In this document: in pieces, positions 1-9,392 of the stretch
How positions within the stretch are numbered: the stretch's first letter is position 1
How the letters are laid out: every line of letters starts with the position of its first letter
DNA from: Planctomycetaceae bacterium
GTDB lineage: Bacteria; Planctomycetota; Planctomycetia; Pirellulales; Pirellulaceae
NCBI GenBank assembly: GCA_003506095.1
Contig: DNWZ01000745.1
Location: forward strand, 1 to 37,993
Reading direction: 5' to 3'
Length of the DNA stretch: 37,993 nucleotides
Made by a program: the position numbers and the translations under genes
Notes under the pieces: model-generated
Told to the model about the DNA's origin: nothing
What the model saw: the letters and a program-made list of their open reading frames with translations, nothing else
Databases searched by the model: none

Positions 1-127
1 TCGCGGGCGACGGCTTACCCGCAGGAGTCCACTGCAGGATGCCGATTTGCTTGCGGATGTTTGTCGAGAAGTCCAGAGCCATCGTCCCATGGCTATTCCA
101 ATAGGCGGTAGCGTTGATCAAGCAATG
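1..127 (-). pseudogene. fragment related to the 691-residue membrane protein gene, runs off left edge
   Basis: The minus strand is open from an in-frame stop at 128-130 down to the window edge. It encodes TNIRKQIGILQWTPAGKPSP at its left end, almost the same as TNIRKQIATLQWTPAGKPSP in the minus-strand gene at 9393-11468. At the DNA level positions 1-66 match 9794-9859 at 61 of 66 bases, including most synonymous sites, and similarity stops abruptly at 67. In the full gene this segment lies around residue 550, so about 550 N-terminal residues are absent here. The first ATG (80-82) would give a very short lead-in. I infer a 5'-truncated duplicate whose remaining 3' part lies outside the window. 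It could instead be a separate intact small gene sharing one module; the left flank would decide. Confidence 0.5.
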
Positions 128-130
128 CTA

Positions 131-476
131 GCAAATGACTCCTGGCACACTGCTACTAAACCGGATGCCAACCGCGCGCATCATTGATGCGAAAAAAATT
201 CTGGTCATGGCGGACTGCAGAGAGATAAAAAAGCGGTAATTAGCCCTCATTTTTACAGCAAAATAGTGTACGAAAATGGGCTCGCAGGCGTTTTGAAGCC
301 TCCGGGCTGTAGCCCCAGGCAAGATGCGAAGGAGATGACGATTCCCCGGTTAATCTTATTTTGCCGCTTGCAACGCGCCGATCACATAGCTAGCTCGGGG
401 AGCTAGGTCTGCCCACGAGTCATTTCCTGCCAAAATGGCGTGGTTTTCGCACTCACGATTTTATGGGCGTCACTAA
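131..476. other. spacer without a recognised gene
   Basis: Short open frames exist on both strands but none has a recognisable domain, signal peptide or ribosome site. The stretch is AT-rich around 190-260. It should hold the promoter of the beta-barrel gene that starts at 477, but no convincing -35/-10 pair was identified. Confidence 0.4.
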
Positions 477-1700
477 ATGAAAAGAAAAACGTTTCAACTG
501 GGATTCGCACTTTTAACATCCTTGGCATTTGCTCAGCCGAGCGCACAGGCACAGTATTCCCATTACGGGCATGGAGCTCACCCCTCTGCCGTTCACCCAC
601 GAGCGACTCCGTCCCATCGAGTGTCCGATGCGACCCAAACTATGCATCACGGCAACGTCAACCTATCCACTACGCATACTCGCAATTCAAGCATTCTTCA
701 GGTGGGCGGTGAAAGCGTTGCAGCAAGCGATGTTCCGTGGGCAAGTTGCGATACTTGCGACATGAAAAGTATTCGGTCGTGTTCGCCAAAAGAATCTTGG
801 TGGACCCATAAAAACACAGTATTTGGTGAGTTCTTATTTCTGGTCCCAGGCGACTCGGGAATCGTTTATGCGACTAAAGGGACCGACCCTGCAATCGCTG
901 GCGCGAACAGTCCGACGGGTCCGATGGGAATACTCGACATTGGTGCTGAACCCGGTTTTCGCGTTGGTGGATCAGTCGCGTTGACGGATCAATCGAGTGC
1001 GTTCTTAACGTTCACTTGGTGGGAAGGTAAAGATGAGGATCGGATAACCGCGACGGGACTTAATGTTCTCAATCCCCATTTACTGCACCCTAGCACGCTT
1101 ACAGTGGCAGGGGCCGGTTTAGAGGCAACTGGCCGACAAGATCTTGGATTTCAATTGATTGACGCAGGGTTTCGCCGCGCGTTCATTACCAACTGCAACT
1201 CTGCGGTTAATTGGATTGCAGGCGTTCGCTATGCGCATCTTGATCAAGCAGTGACCACTTCTCAGGTTGCCAGTGTACCGACAGGCCTGACCACTTTGCG
1301 TTCAGATGTCGATTTCCATGGTTTTGGCCTGCTCGCGGGCTTGGATGCGGAACGTCGTTGTGCACCACTGGGGATATCGATCTATGGCAGCACGCTGGGC
1401 AGTTTGACTGGTGGCAACTGGAATGCCCGCAGCCGACAAACCAATCAGTTCGGCGGTGGGGTGATTGCGAGTGACTTTGAAGAGTTTCGAATCATGCCGG
1501 TAATTGAAGCCGAAGTAGGACTTGCATGGCAAAGCAGCAAGAATCGTGTCCGTGCTCAAATCGGATTTATGGCCAGTGGGTGGCTAAATGCGATTTCTAG
1601 CGCCGAATACCTTGATGGGCTCAACCGCAACAACTTCAACGGACTTTCTGAGACGCTAACCTTCAGCGGTCTGACGTCATCGCTTGAGTTCCGCTTCTAA
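477..1700 (+). CDS. outer-membrane beta-barrel protein, Lpg1974/BBP7-like planctomycete family
   Basis: This 407-residue protein starts with a Sec signal peptide: a KRK n-region, a hydrophobic core LLTSLAFA and likely cleavage after AQA near residue 26. Residues about 30-110 are a low-complexity linker rich in His, Ser and Thr with a few cysteines (CDTCD near residue 92). The rest reads as alternating amphipathic strands separated by Gly/Asn/Asp turns, for example the segments around FHGFGLLAGLDAE and VIEAEVGLAWQ. It ends in phenylalanine (SLEFRF), the usual C-terminal signature of BAM-assembled barrels. These features fit the pore-forming barrel families that planctomycetes carry in many copies (Lpg1974-like, BBP7). 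The role is inferred to be an outer-membrane porin or structural barrel; the substrate is unknown. The gene is convergent with the metalloprotease gene, with a hairpin between them. Confidence 0.75.
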   Translation: MKRKTFQLGFALLTSLAFAQPSAQAQYSHYGHGAHPSAVHPRATPSHRVSDATQTMHHGNVNLSTTHTRNSSILQVGGESVAASDVPWASCDTCDMKSIRSCSPKESWWTHKNTVFGEFLFLVPGDSGIVYATKGTDPAIAGANSPTGPMGILDIGAEPGFRVGGSVALTDQSSAFLTFTWWEGKDEDRITATGLNVLNPHLLHPSTLTVAGAGLEATGRQDLGFQLIDAGFRRAFITNCNSAVNWIAGVRYAHLDQAVTTSQVASVPTGLTTLRSDVDFHGFGLLAGLDAERRCAPLGISIYGSTLGSLTGGNWNARSRQTNQFGGGVIASDFEEFRIMPVIEAEVGLAWQSSKNRVRAQIGFMASGWLNAISSAEYLDGLNRNNFNGLSETLTFSGLTSSLEFRF

Positions 1701-1732
1701 ACATCTTCGGCGAAAGACGAAATGTCGCCATC

Positions 1733-1768
1733 CGACTGCCGAGCTGAACCAGTCTCGCTCGGCAGTCG
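1733..1768. terminator. perfect 12-bp hairpin between convergent genes
   Basis: CGACTGCCGAGC (1733-1744) and its exact reverse complement GCTCGGCAGTCG (1757-1768) are separated by a 12-nt loop. It lies 33 bp after the stop of the plus-strand barrel gene and 29 bp before the stop of the minus-strand metalloprotease gene. It probably ends or stabilises both transcripts. There is no clean U-run on either side, so classical intrinsic termination is not certain. Confidence 0.65.
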
Positions 1769-1796
1769 AGGGCATCGTTAGCGTTCTTTAAGGATG

Positions 1797-4700
1797 CTAG
1801 TGCGTCCTCTTCTTCCTCGCCTCTTCTTCTTGCAATAGGCTAGCGCCCATGTTGGCGAAGACCTGGTCATGAGCAATCGCGACCGTGTCTAATTCTCCTT
1901 CACCATTTGCACCTGTATTGGTGCGACTAGCTTTGGCGATGTCATTCAACACGGCGAGAGCATCAAGCGGTGTTAGTTCGCCGTCGCCCGTAACGTCGGG
2001 TTTAATTTCTCCGAAATAGTCAATCGCTCGCGATAGGTCGGACATCAGATCTTCAGTCTGATTCTGTCGGATCGAATTGAGTACAATCAATGCGTCAAGC
2101 GCATTGATTTCGCCATCGCCGTTAACGTCATACGGGTTCGAAGAACGTTGCAAAGACCGTGGCTGCTCTTGCAATAATGGCCCTGTTGGTCCAACCGGCG
2201 GATCGAAGTTTCCAAAAACGGGGACTGCCGAGTCATCACCGAACTGCGCAAACAGATCGTTTCCTAGCGGAGCGTGACTAAACGAATTAAAAACCCGGCT
2301 TGGCAAGTTCGGCGCATTATCCGAAACCCAGAAAAACCATTCGGCGGCACCTTGAGGCAACACTCCACCGCGGCCTTTAACGAACAACCCGATGTCGTCC
2401 ACGCCGTCCAGATTCAGATCGCCTGCGACAGGTCGAACCGTAAACCCACTAAGTCCGACAAATCTCTCAACCTGGTCGGTAACGACCCATAAATCATCCC
2501 ACTGTCCGTTTCGATTCAAATCGAAATAGAACGTTTTCGTCGCTGTATCGTACGTGGCAAAATCATCGTTACCGTCGCCATTGAAATCACCAACGATCGG
2601 TAAACCCGTGTAATTCGTGGGAATGCGGGTATCAACTTGATTGTTACCAGTAGTGTCAATGTACCAATTGGCGCCATCGAAAAGCCCGATCTGGTCCCAA
2701 GCCACACCGCTAAATCGGCCTGCAACCGGTATGCCATTGACCTGCCAATTCGCGGGCATCGGTACCACGGTATCGGCGACACCATTATCGGTTGTGTCAA
2801 AGGCAAAGCTATAGATTCCACCGAAGCGTCCATAAACGCCTAGGCGGTCAAAGCTGCTCAGTGCCGCGCCGCCCGTCGGGGCAAACCTTCCACTGAAATG
2901 GCCGTCCGTCGACCTGCCCATCGTCATCACAAAATCCCGGTTGGTCGCGTCATTGCCGTGACCTTCGGGGTCCCAAGCGAAATTGCCATTGATATCCAGA
3001 TAAGCGACACCCTGGCTGATAACACCCATTTCCGGACGACTATCAACGGTAAATCTCGCAACGAAATCGCCTCCAGGAACGCCATTACCCGAAGGAAGAA
3101 CCGCTGCTGCGCCGCCTGGACTGGACGCTTGCGATTCACCATCGAGACGGTTTCCGGCGGCATCGGAGAGTGCATCCGAAACGGTCAATGTGAATCGATC
3201 GTCGGCTAGTGGAGTCGGGAAATCTAGTCGAACACGAACTTCGTTAGGCGACTCGCTGACCACGACTGCCTGCGTGATCAAAGCGTGTCCCGAATAATCG
3301 CCAATCAGTTGATAATTTCGCACATCCTCGGCCAAGCTTCTTGCGACCGCTGAACTGCTGAGCCCACCGGCTGGCGTCGGGCCGCCTGCAAAGGTTACGA
3401 ACAACGACCGAACCGCTGGCGTCGGGGCGATTGGCTTGGTTACGAAAACCGAATTGCCATTGGCGAAATCGACGCGAGAGATTCGAGGCGGAGTGGTATC
3501 AATCAAAATGTCCAACGTCGCCGGTGCCGAAACATTACCCGCGATATCGGTTGCAAACGCAGTGATCGTTCGCAAGCCGTCGCGCGGAAAGCCAAGAGCG
3601 GGGTTGTTCAGGTCGACGGTCGATGTCCATCGATACTGGCCAAGTTCTCCAGGTCGATTATTCGCCGTGGGAGTAACCACCGTAGAACCAATAAAGATAT
3701 CGCCCAGACCGGGCGCAGAAGCAAAGAAATCAACCCTCGCGCCAGCTTCGGCCACACCTTGAAAACCTGGGGTCGTCTGACGAGTGATGCGATCTGAAAC
3801 AGAGGCTGGAACGGTTGGTATGCCCGTATCCGTTACTGCGGCGTCGAGCAGTGGTGGTGCGATCAAGGGTGGTGTTGTATCTCGGGTGAACGTCATCGGC
3901 ACCGACCGATTGGTTCTGCCTGATGTTAACAGAGGGGCACCAAGGGCATCGCGTTGTCCATCGAGCACAACCGTGGCGGCTGAAACCAGATACAACCCGT
4001 CGGTTAGGAAGCCTGCTGGAAGTCCCGCAGCGGGTAAATCGAAGCGGTAGAAGTAAGGGCTCACGGCGGGCAGAGGAAATGGCAACGGATTTGCGAATCC
4101 CGAAAATGTCAAACCATTCGTGGCATTGGTGACAAAAACTTGAACGCCGAAACCCGGAGTCACCCTTGCCGCCAATTGCGTCGCACCGAGGACGCTCGGT
4201 TCACCCAAAAACGGTTGAATCACACTATCACGATTCAGATCGACAAAGTTCAGCAAGTCGACGTCGATGATGAAGGATGGCGTATTAATGTTTGTAAGCC
4301 GATCATCATTTCGCAATCCGGAATCGGAGCCAGGATCAAATAACGCCGGCCCAGGAACTGGCGCCGGAAAAAACTCAATCTCCAGGCTATACCGATTTGC
4401 AGCAAAAAATGGAAAACCAAATGCCGATATTATATATGTTTCCTGTTCTATAACCGGAATAACAACGCGTTCGTTGTCGGTCTCGCTTAAACTTTCATTC
4501 AATAAATTTCCATTGATGTCGAGTACTTGCAAGTCGACATCACCCGCGTCGTGCTTAAACAATAAACTAACCACCAATTTTCCTGATTGCGGCGCTGTAT
4601 AGGAAAAGAAATCAAAGTCATCGAGACTAATTGATAGATCAGAAATAAAAACCGCAGGCTCACTGCCTAACGGAGTTGCACTGCCTAGCGAGTTATTGGG

Positions 4701-5771
4701 TTCAAATCGATCGTCGATTGCAAGGTCCCATCCAATAATGTCGAAAGCAACTAGATCGGTCCCCGAAAAAGGAATAAATACGCCGTCTTCAGCGGTAGGG
4801 TCCATGAATCCGATTTGAGGATCTCCTGGAGGCGATTCCAGCCAATGGCTAGCTTGCTGGCCATCTCCATTAATTCGACCAGTCGAGAACACAGCGTTTC
4901 TGAACTGATTTAGTCCATCAATTGATAAAAACTTTGTTCGAAGATCTGCAGTGAGGTCGATGTCGGCCCCTGAAGTGTTAGAAAAATTGGATTTACGAAA
5001 CAAATCTAAAACCAGAGGCCTACCGATGCCGTCGTTTTCGGACACGCCTGCATTCGTATCAAAAAAATCAACAGCGCTTCGAAAACCCAAAATATGGCCA
5101 ATTTCGTGTGCTGCAACCGCAACGAAGTCAAATGATCCGGGCGTAATTCCATCGCTTCGATCAAAATCAAAGCCGAAGTTTGCGGTATTGAACGCAATGA
5201 ACCCATCTCGCTGATTTGGGTTAGCAATAGGCAAACCTAAAGCTCTAGCATTGGCTCGATTGACGTTGACGTTCAAGTTATTAGCAGATGAATCATTGTC
5301 TACGTAGGGTACTATACTACCAATTCCCGCGGGATTTTCCGCCGTTAGGTTCATCAAAACAGACAGTGAGTTACCGGCCGGAAGATTAGAGGCGGCTTGC
5401 ATGGCATTGGGCGACCTCGCATCGGAGACTAGTGCATTACGAACATCCGTGTATAAGTACTGTTGGGTTTCAGAAAAAGCGCTTGCAAGAACGGTTGCCG
5501 GAAAAGCACTGCCGTCCGGTCGGCGCTCCCCAATATCAATTACGACAGTGACCGGATCACTGAACAAGCCAGACCAGAGTCGCCCGGCTTCTTGAAAACC
5601 CTGTATTACCTCTTGTGAAGTGCCAGCCTGCGGTCTGAAATTAAAAACCACTGCCAACAGTCGCCGCATCTCAAGGTGTTCGAAACCCAGACGCCGCTGC
5701 CCGCCTCTGCGAAGTTCATTCTTCCGGGTGCTTGCCAATGATTTACGCATCTTATTTCTCTTTTGTAACAT
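1797..5771 (-). CDS. secreted dockerin-bearing metzincin-like metalloprotease
   Basis: This is a secreted protein of about 1324 residues. Numbering here is from the GTG at 5780. The N-terminus carries the planctomycete motif RRLGFEHLEMRRLLA (29-43). The catalytic region (about 45-350) has HEIGHILGFRS at 225-235, a zinc HExxH site with the metzincin glycine. A Met-turn-like GFMDPT lies near 324-329, followed by DLVAFDIIGWD. This matches the planctomycete NF038122-type metalloprotease layout as I know it. Residues 355-472 look like a bacterial pre-peptidase C-terminal (PPC) domain. Several Ig-like segments follow, then FG-GAP/VCBS-like Asp-rich repeats (GDFNGDGNDDFATYD), and a C-terminal dockerin-like pair (DVNGDGEINALDAL and DVTGDGELTPLDAL). 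Three in-frame starts exist: GTG 5780, ATG 5777 and ATG 5771. I chose 5771 because GAAGG lies 9 nt upstream. Inferred role: extracellular proteolysis, possibly docked to a cohesin partner. Confidence 0.85.
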   Translation of the reverse strand: MLQKRNKMRKSLASTRKNELRRGGQRRLGFEHLEMRRLLAVVFNFRPQAGTSQEVIQGFQEAGRLWSGLFSDPVTVVIDIGERRPDGSAFPATVLASAFSETQQYLYTDVRNALVSDARSPNAMQAASNLPAGNSLSVLMNLTAENPAGIGSIVPYVDNDSSANNLNVNVNRANARALGLPIANPNQRDGFIAFNTANFGFDFDRSDGITPGSFDFVAVAAHEIGHILGFRSAVDFFDTNAGVSENDGIGRPLVLDLFRKSNFSNTSGADIDLTADLRTKFLSIDGLNQFRNAVFSTGRINGDGQQASHWLESPPGDPQIGFMDPTAEDGVFIPFSGTDLVAFDIIGWDLAIDDRFEPNNSLGSATPLGSEPAVFISDLSISLDDFDFFSYTAPQSGKLVVSLLFKHDAGDVDLQVLDINGNLLNESLSETDNERVVIPVIEQETYIISAFGFPFFAANRYSLEIEFFPAPVPGPALFDPGSDSGLRNDDRLTNINTPSFIIDVDLLNFVDLNRDSVIQPFLGEPSVLGATQLAARVTPGFGVQVFVTNATNGLTFSGFANPLPFPLPAVSPYFYRFDLPAAGLPAGFLTDGLYLVSAATVVLDGQRDALGAPLLTSGRTNRSVPMTFTRDTTPPLIAPPLLDAAVTDTGIPTVPASVSDRITRQTTPGFQGVAEAGARVDFFASAPGLGDIFIGSTVVTPTANNRPGELGQYRWTSTVDLNNPALGFPRDGLRTITAFATDIAGNVSAPATLDILIDTTPPRISRVDFANGNSVFVTKPIAPTPAVRSLFVTFAGGPTPAGGLSSSAVARSLAEDVRNYQLIGDYSGHALITQAVVVSESPNEVRVRLDFPTPLADDRFTLTVSDALSDAAGNRLDGESQASSPGGAAAVLPSGNGVPGGDFVARFTVDSRPEMGVISQGVAYLDINGNFAWDPEGHGNDATNRDFVMTMGRSTDGHFSGRFAPTGGAALSSFDRLGVYGRFGGIYSFAFDTTDNGVADTVVPMPANWQVNGIPVAGRFSGVAWDQIGLFDGANWYIDTTGNNQVDTRIPTNYTGLPIVGDFNGDGNDDFATYDTATKTFYFDLNRNGQWDDLWVVTDQVERFVGLSGFTVRPVAGDLNLDGVDDIGLFVKGRGGVLPQGAAEWFFWVSDNAPNLPSRVFNSFSHAPLGNDLFAQFGDDSAVPVFGNFDPPVGPTGPLLQEQPRSLQRSSNPYDVNGDGEINALDALIVLNSIRQNQTEDLMSDLSRAIDYFGEIKPDVTGDGELTPLDALAVLNDIAKASRTNTGANGEGELDTVAIAHDQVFANMGASLLQEEEARKKRTH

Positions 5772-6652
5772 GGTCATCACCCTTCAAAACTTCACTATGA
5801 TAAAACGTTACTTATGCGAACAACTTGCTCGACGCTATATGTGCTCGAATCCATTGTGTCGAACCATCCCACCATCCATCTAACTCCATCATTCAAAAAA
5901 CAGATGAAAGTCAGTTGATCCTTTCTGCCAAGCTAGCTTCGCTGCCCCAGGGTCCGTCAAAACTTGGTTGATTTGTGCAACAACCTTTGAGGATCTACCG
6001 GTAACAACGACGCAAGTTTGTCGTAATTTAGGCGGCCTGGATAAAATAGTGTGGGGTGAGTGTAGCGGTCGTTCCGGAGTGAAACTAGTGTCCGGAGAAA
6101 AAACTAGCCACTCTGTGTCACCAGAAATTGCCTAACGACTGATTCCGGCGCATGAAGAAACAAGCGTTTTTCAGGCAATTTTGCTCGGGAAACAAGCAGG
6201 AAGGTTGGTAAACGAACTGGTTATGCGATGGTTTGCCGCACCTGCGGTATTGCGTTTATGCGTTTAGTATGTTTTCAAAATTACGCAATATCGCGCATGC
6301 GGTTTGGCATGCTTCGGTCGATCACTACATTAATGTGCTTCCAACAGCACGAACGACATGAAATAGGAGCGACTGATGGCGAAACCCGAGCATCTCTCTT
6401 CGTCCTTGAATAAGCCACGATTGTGAGATGATAATGATCGGAAGCAAACCGTTTGATACCTGATCATGCTAACGAGATTGTTTGTTGGGCATAAGCAGAA
6501 AGATGGCATATCACAAACTAAGCGTCGGAACACTACCGAAGCATAGTTTCGGTTTCCTGATTTAGGCATGCATCCAAACCAGTCGGCTCCGATGCCAACC
6601 GACATACATTCCCACAAACTCGTCGTTGGGGCCAGCTTCGACTTCGTTTTGC
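5772..6652. other. 0.9-kb spacer with short repeats, no convincing gene
   Basis: Small open frames occur on both strands, but none looks like a protein with a domain, signal or plausible start. The right end near 5772-5800 must hold the 5' leader of the metalloprotease. Visible structure: a near-tandem repeat TCCGGAGTGAAACTAG (6073-6088) and TCCGGAGAAAAAACTAG (6091-6107), and a 9-bp inverted repeat AAATTGCCT (6125-6133) / AGGCAATTT (6173-6181). This could be decayed gene sequence, an RNA gene or regulatory sequence; I cannot tell which. Confidence 0.4.
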
Positions 6653-7606
6653 TTAACGCAACTGAACCTGCACCGTTCTCGGCCCATCGGCCCGGGAGTA
6701 AAGAACGACAAAGTCTGCGGTGTTGCCAAATGACTGCCCCAGCGCTCTGTCGAGATCCTGTTCATTGAACACTCGCGTACGATTGACACTGATGATCGTA
6801 TCACCGGCACGCAATTGCAGTTGTCGAACAATCGGGTGATTGCCCGTAACATCTTGAACGACAAAGGCGACGTTAACTCCTCGATCGCGATGAATCCCGA
6901 GCGTGCCGATTGGATTTTGTGGTGCGTTATCCGCAACCGGCTGATAGGTAACGATGCGAGAGCCATTTGGCCCCTCAACATGAAAGCGTGGCGGTTGGTT
7001 TGATAAAATCGCCTCGCGAAACTGCTCGCGTCGAGTCAAGAACTGCCCGTTGATTTTGATGATCCTGTCCCGGCGGCGAAGGCCCATTTGGTCGCCGACT
7101 CCGTTGCGAAATACATCGGTAACCTCGATCACTACTTGCCCATTTACGTAATCCAAGTAATCAAAAGAGACATCCAATTTTTTGGGCCACGCCGGTGCGT
7201 CCCATACCGGACGTTCGGCGACGACACGATCATCCTGGCGGCCGTTGCCTGCATCTCCAAGTCCTATACCAGGCCGAGGTCGCGGGACCGAGTAAAGCTG
7301 GACCGAATCGCGGCGCAGTATCGCAGGATTGCCATTAACATCGACCAGGACACTATCATCGTCAAACTGGACAACTTGAAATCGCTCGTTGACAGTGACG
7401 GTCAGGTGACGCACTTGCTGATCGACTCGAACATTCGCTAAATGAGGTCGCGTGACAACACAAATCACGTTCGTATCAGCATTCTCCTCACCGACGGGTC
7501 GGTCATTGAAAAAGTCATCTTCAGCTCTTGCCTCGGAGCATGGCAAAAAAATAAGAAAGCAAACAATGAGGTTTGTCGCAACAAGTCGAAACGTTTTGGT
7601 GGCCAT
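6653..7606 (-). CDS. exported protein with two PDZ domains
   Basis: This 317-residue protein has a clear signal peptide (residues 1-28, core TNLIVCFLIFLPC, cleavage after SEARA). Residues about 35-105 form a small N-terminal region with beta-strand character and no recognised family. Two PDZ-type domains follow: about 145-220 (QMGLRRRDRIIKINGQFLTR) and about 225-315 (LQLRAGDTIISVNRTRVFNE). No protease triad is present, so this is not an HtrA protease. It is probably a periplasmic or surface peptide-binding adaptor. It shares strand and domain type with the PDZ gene at 7819-8469, whose start lies upstream; the 212-bp gap between them shows no terminator, so co-transcription is possible. No Shine-Dalgarno sequence is visible before the ATG at 7606. 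The binding partner is unknown. Confidence 0.75.
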   Translation of the reverse strand: MATKTFRLVATNLIVCFLIFLPCSEARAEDDFFNDRPVGEENADTNVICVVTRPHLANVRVDQQVRHLTVTVNERFQVVQFDDDSVLVDVNGNPAILRRDSVQLYSVPRPRPGIGLGDAGNGRQDDRVVAERPVWDAPAWPKKLDVSFDYLDYVNGQVVIEVTDVFRNGVGDQMGLRRRDRIIKINGQFLTRREQFREAILSNQPPRFHVEGPNGSRIVTYQPVADNAPQNPIGTLGIHRDRGVNVAFVVQDVTGNHPIVRQLQLRAGDTIISVNRTRVFNEQDLDRALGQSFGNTADFVVLYSRADGPRTVQVQLR

Positions 7607-7818
7607 CGGTATCTTTGCGCTAAGAAGATGAAAAGTCGGAACGGTTTACTGGGGTTACAAGAAACGCAAAATCCAGCAAGCAAAGCAGGCTTAAGCAATG
7701 TTTAGATTGATGAGATTTTGCGATGGAAAGTTACATGCAAACGAAAACGGGTCGATTTCGCGTCGATCGAAATTGAGGCATATGCCCATTCCCAGGGGAG
7801 CGGCGTAGAAGTTATTGG

Positions 7819-8469
7819 CTATCTTGTGATATAGATAGCATCAGTGCGGCCGTTCCTTCGAATCAAGATTTGGGCTCTCGCCCCGTCAGACATCTGCCCC
7901 CAAGCGCGTTCAGCTTCTTCTTTGCTTGAAACTGTAAAGTTATGTATTTGCAGTACATAGTCTCCAGGCTGGAAGCCATAACCTTCAGCTCTGGTTCCTT
8001 TGTTGACGCTCTTGATTCTCGCGACCCGCCCATTCTTGCCAATTCCAGGTTCACCCGTGAAGGCATTTTCAAGGACAAGGCCAAAGTCCGCCTGCGGGAT
8101 TGGTGGGTCGATTGGAGTTACTGGAACGGCGGTTGCGTTCAACGTGCCTGTTTGCGTGCCGCGGCGAATTTCCAACTGAACTTGACGACCGCGTGCACGA
8201 TAAGCGTCATTCATCGCTTTTTGCGATGTCGGCCTGACGCCATTGATACGAATGATAAAGTCGCCAGGCAGAAGCCCGGCCCGTTCCGCCGGGCCACCAC
8301 GTTCAACCGACCTCACACGTGCTTCGAAGACGCCGCCATTAAAAACCGCGTCTGCGCTGTACTTAAGTGTCAATTCCTGTGCCGGAGCGAGAGTAGGCGA
8401 GAGATAAAAGAATAGAAAGGTAATCACTAATTGAATAGCGTTCATCGGCGTTCGACTCGAGCATACCAT
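7819..8469 (-). CDS. exported protein made almost only of two PDZ domains
   Basis: This is a 216-residue protein with signal peptide core IQLVITFLFFYLSPTLAPA and likely cleavage after APA near residue 29. The mature part is essentially two PDZ domains: about 32-112 (GPAERAGLLPGDFIIRINGV) and about 125-215 (AEGYGFQPGDYVLQIHNFTV). The start at 8469 is preferred over the internal ATG at 8445 because an AAGG lies about 9 nt before it and the resulting n-region contains the arginine a signal peptide needs. There is no catalytic domain. With the 317-residue neighbour and the decayed PDZ gene at 8821-9205 it forms a local cluster of stand-alone PDZ genes. A periplasmic scaffold or adaptor role is inferred only. 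Confidence 0.75.
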   Translation of the reverse strand: MVCSSRTPMNAIQLVITFLFFYLSPTLAPAQELTLKYSADAVFNGGVFEARVRSVERGGPAERAGLLPGDFIIRINGVRPTSQKAMNDAYRARGRQVQLEIRRGTQTGTLNATAVPVTPIDPPIPQADFGLVLENAFTGEPGIGKNGRVARIKSVNKGTRAEGYGFQPGDYVLQIHNFTVSSKEEAERAWGQMSDGARAQILIRRNGRTDAIYITR

Positions 8470-8820
8470 TGTAGGTACCTTCTATTGCTTGTTGCTTATC
8501 TATGCTTGCCTCGATAGCAAGCTGGTGCTTACCCTACCGGCCGGCGGGCCACGAGTCAATCAAATGGAAGTACGACTTAAAACGTATTTTTCTTCTTGGG
8601 GCCGCATGCCTCAAGGGATCGCTGGCAAGAACTGGCCACCGTATCGCTATCCAAAACGCGGTTAGCGGGAGAATGGGTTGTATGACCAATAATTGTCAGT
8701 CAATTTACGTTTGTCATGAGCTCAGTGTCATCGAAATCACATTGACAGCCGCAGATTAGACTCGATCGACGTTCCCAGGCATTCGTCACGCAATGTAATC
8801 CATTTTGCGTATTGGCGCCC
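8470..8820. other. spacer between PDZ gene and PDZ pseudogene
   Basis: No gene is recognised. It separates the minus-strand PDZ gene from the plus-strand PDZ remnant, so it may once have been a divergent promoter region. No signal peptide reading into the remnant was found on the plus strand. Confidence 0.35.
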
Positions 8821-9205
8821 GTTTTCGCTGTGTCACAAGCGATTCTCGTGACAAACGTGGTTCAGGGCCGTAAATCAGACATTCTTGGCGTTCGACCGGG
8901 CGATTTTTTGTTGGCCTTAAATGGTCGATTGCCCCAAAACCAAGCTCTATCAGAACCAAGGTGCGCCGTGCCCGGACCTGTTTCTTGCTGAGTCCAGTTT
9001 TAAGTTCCCTAATCCACTTAACATTGAAGTCAGCACGCGATGGGCGGGTGACGGGGAGCGGATAGTGCCGGTGGATAAAGTGGACGCTGGTGGCCTTGGT
9101 GCGGTTTTTGGGCTGCAACGGCACGACTACTTCGTTAGCGTCAATGGTAGACCGGTAGATAACGTTGACGATTATTTCGTCGAACTGCAACGAGCCAGAG
9201 GCTAG
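8821..9205 (+). pseudogene. frameshifted remnant of a two-PDZ protein
   Basis: One plus-strand frame reads VFAVSQAILVTNVVQGRKSD and continues ILGVRPGDFLLALNGRLPQN, a recognisable PDZ core, then stops at 8989-8991. A second PDZ core (VDAGGLGAVFGLQRHDYFVS, then VNGRPVDNVDDYFVEL) is in a different frame and ends at a stop at 9203-9205. That second frame is closed by TAA at 8918-8920, so the two halves cannot be one open frame without a frameshift between about 8921 and 9030. No start codon with a signal peptide leads into the first half. The PDZ cores resemble those of HtrA/DegP-like proteins, but no protease domain precedes them. I read this as a decayed third PDZ gene, opposite in strand to the two intact ones. 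Confidence 0.65.
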
Positions 9206-9392
9206 ATCGTATTGCAAGTTACCAATGTGCTGAGACGAAGGAATCGCACGGTTACAATTCGGTCCCAAGCCCCGTGATATCATGATGTCACGACGCGTCA
9301 CGAAGACCTATCTGTTGGAACATCCACGGCAGCGAATGGTCGATCGGAATGGGTGTGATAGGGTGGACTGTTGGGAGTGCCTGGCAATTTGT

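Noticed and set aside
6653..8469. PDZ genes as HtrA/DegP proteases
   Set aside because: Neither contains a trypsin-like catalytic domain or a His-Asp-Ser triad region; both are signal peptide plus PDZ domains.
8786..9301. Minus-strand open frame of 171 codons across the PDZ remnant
   Set aside because: No domain or signal; the plus strand of the same DNA encodes recognisable PDZ cores.
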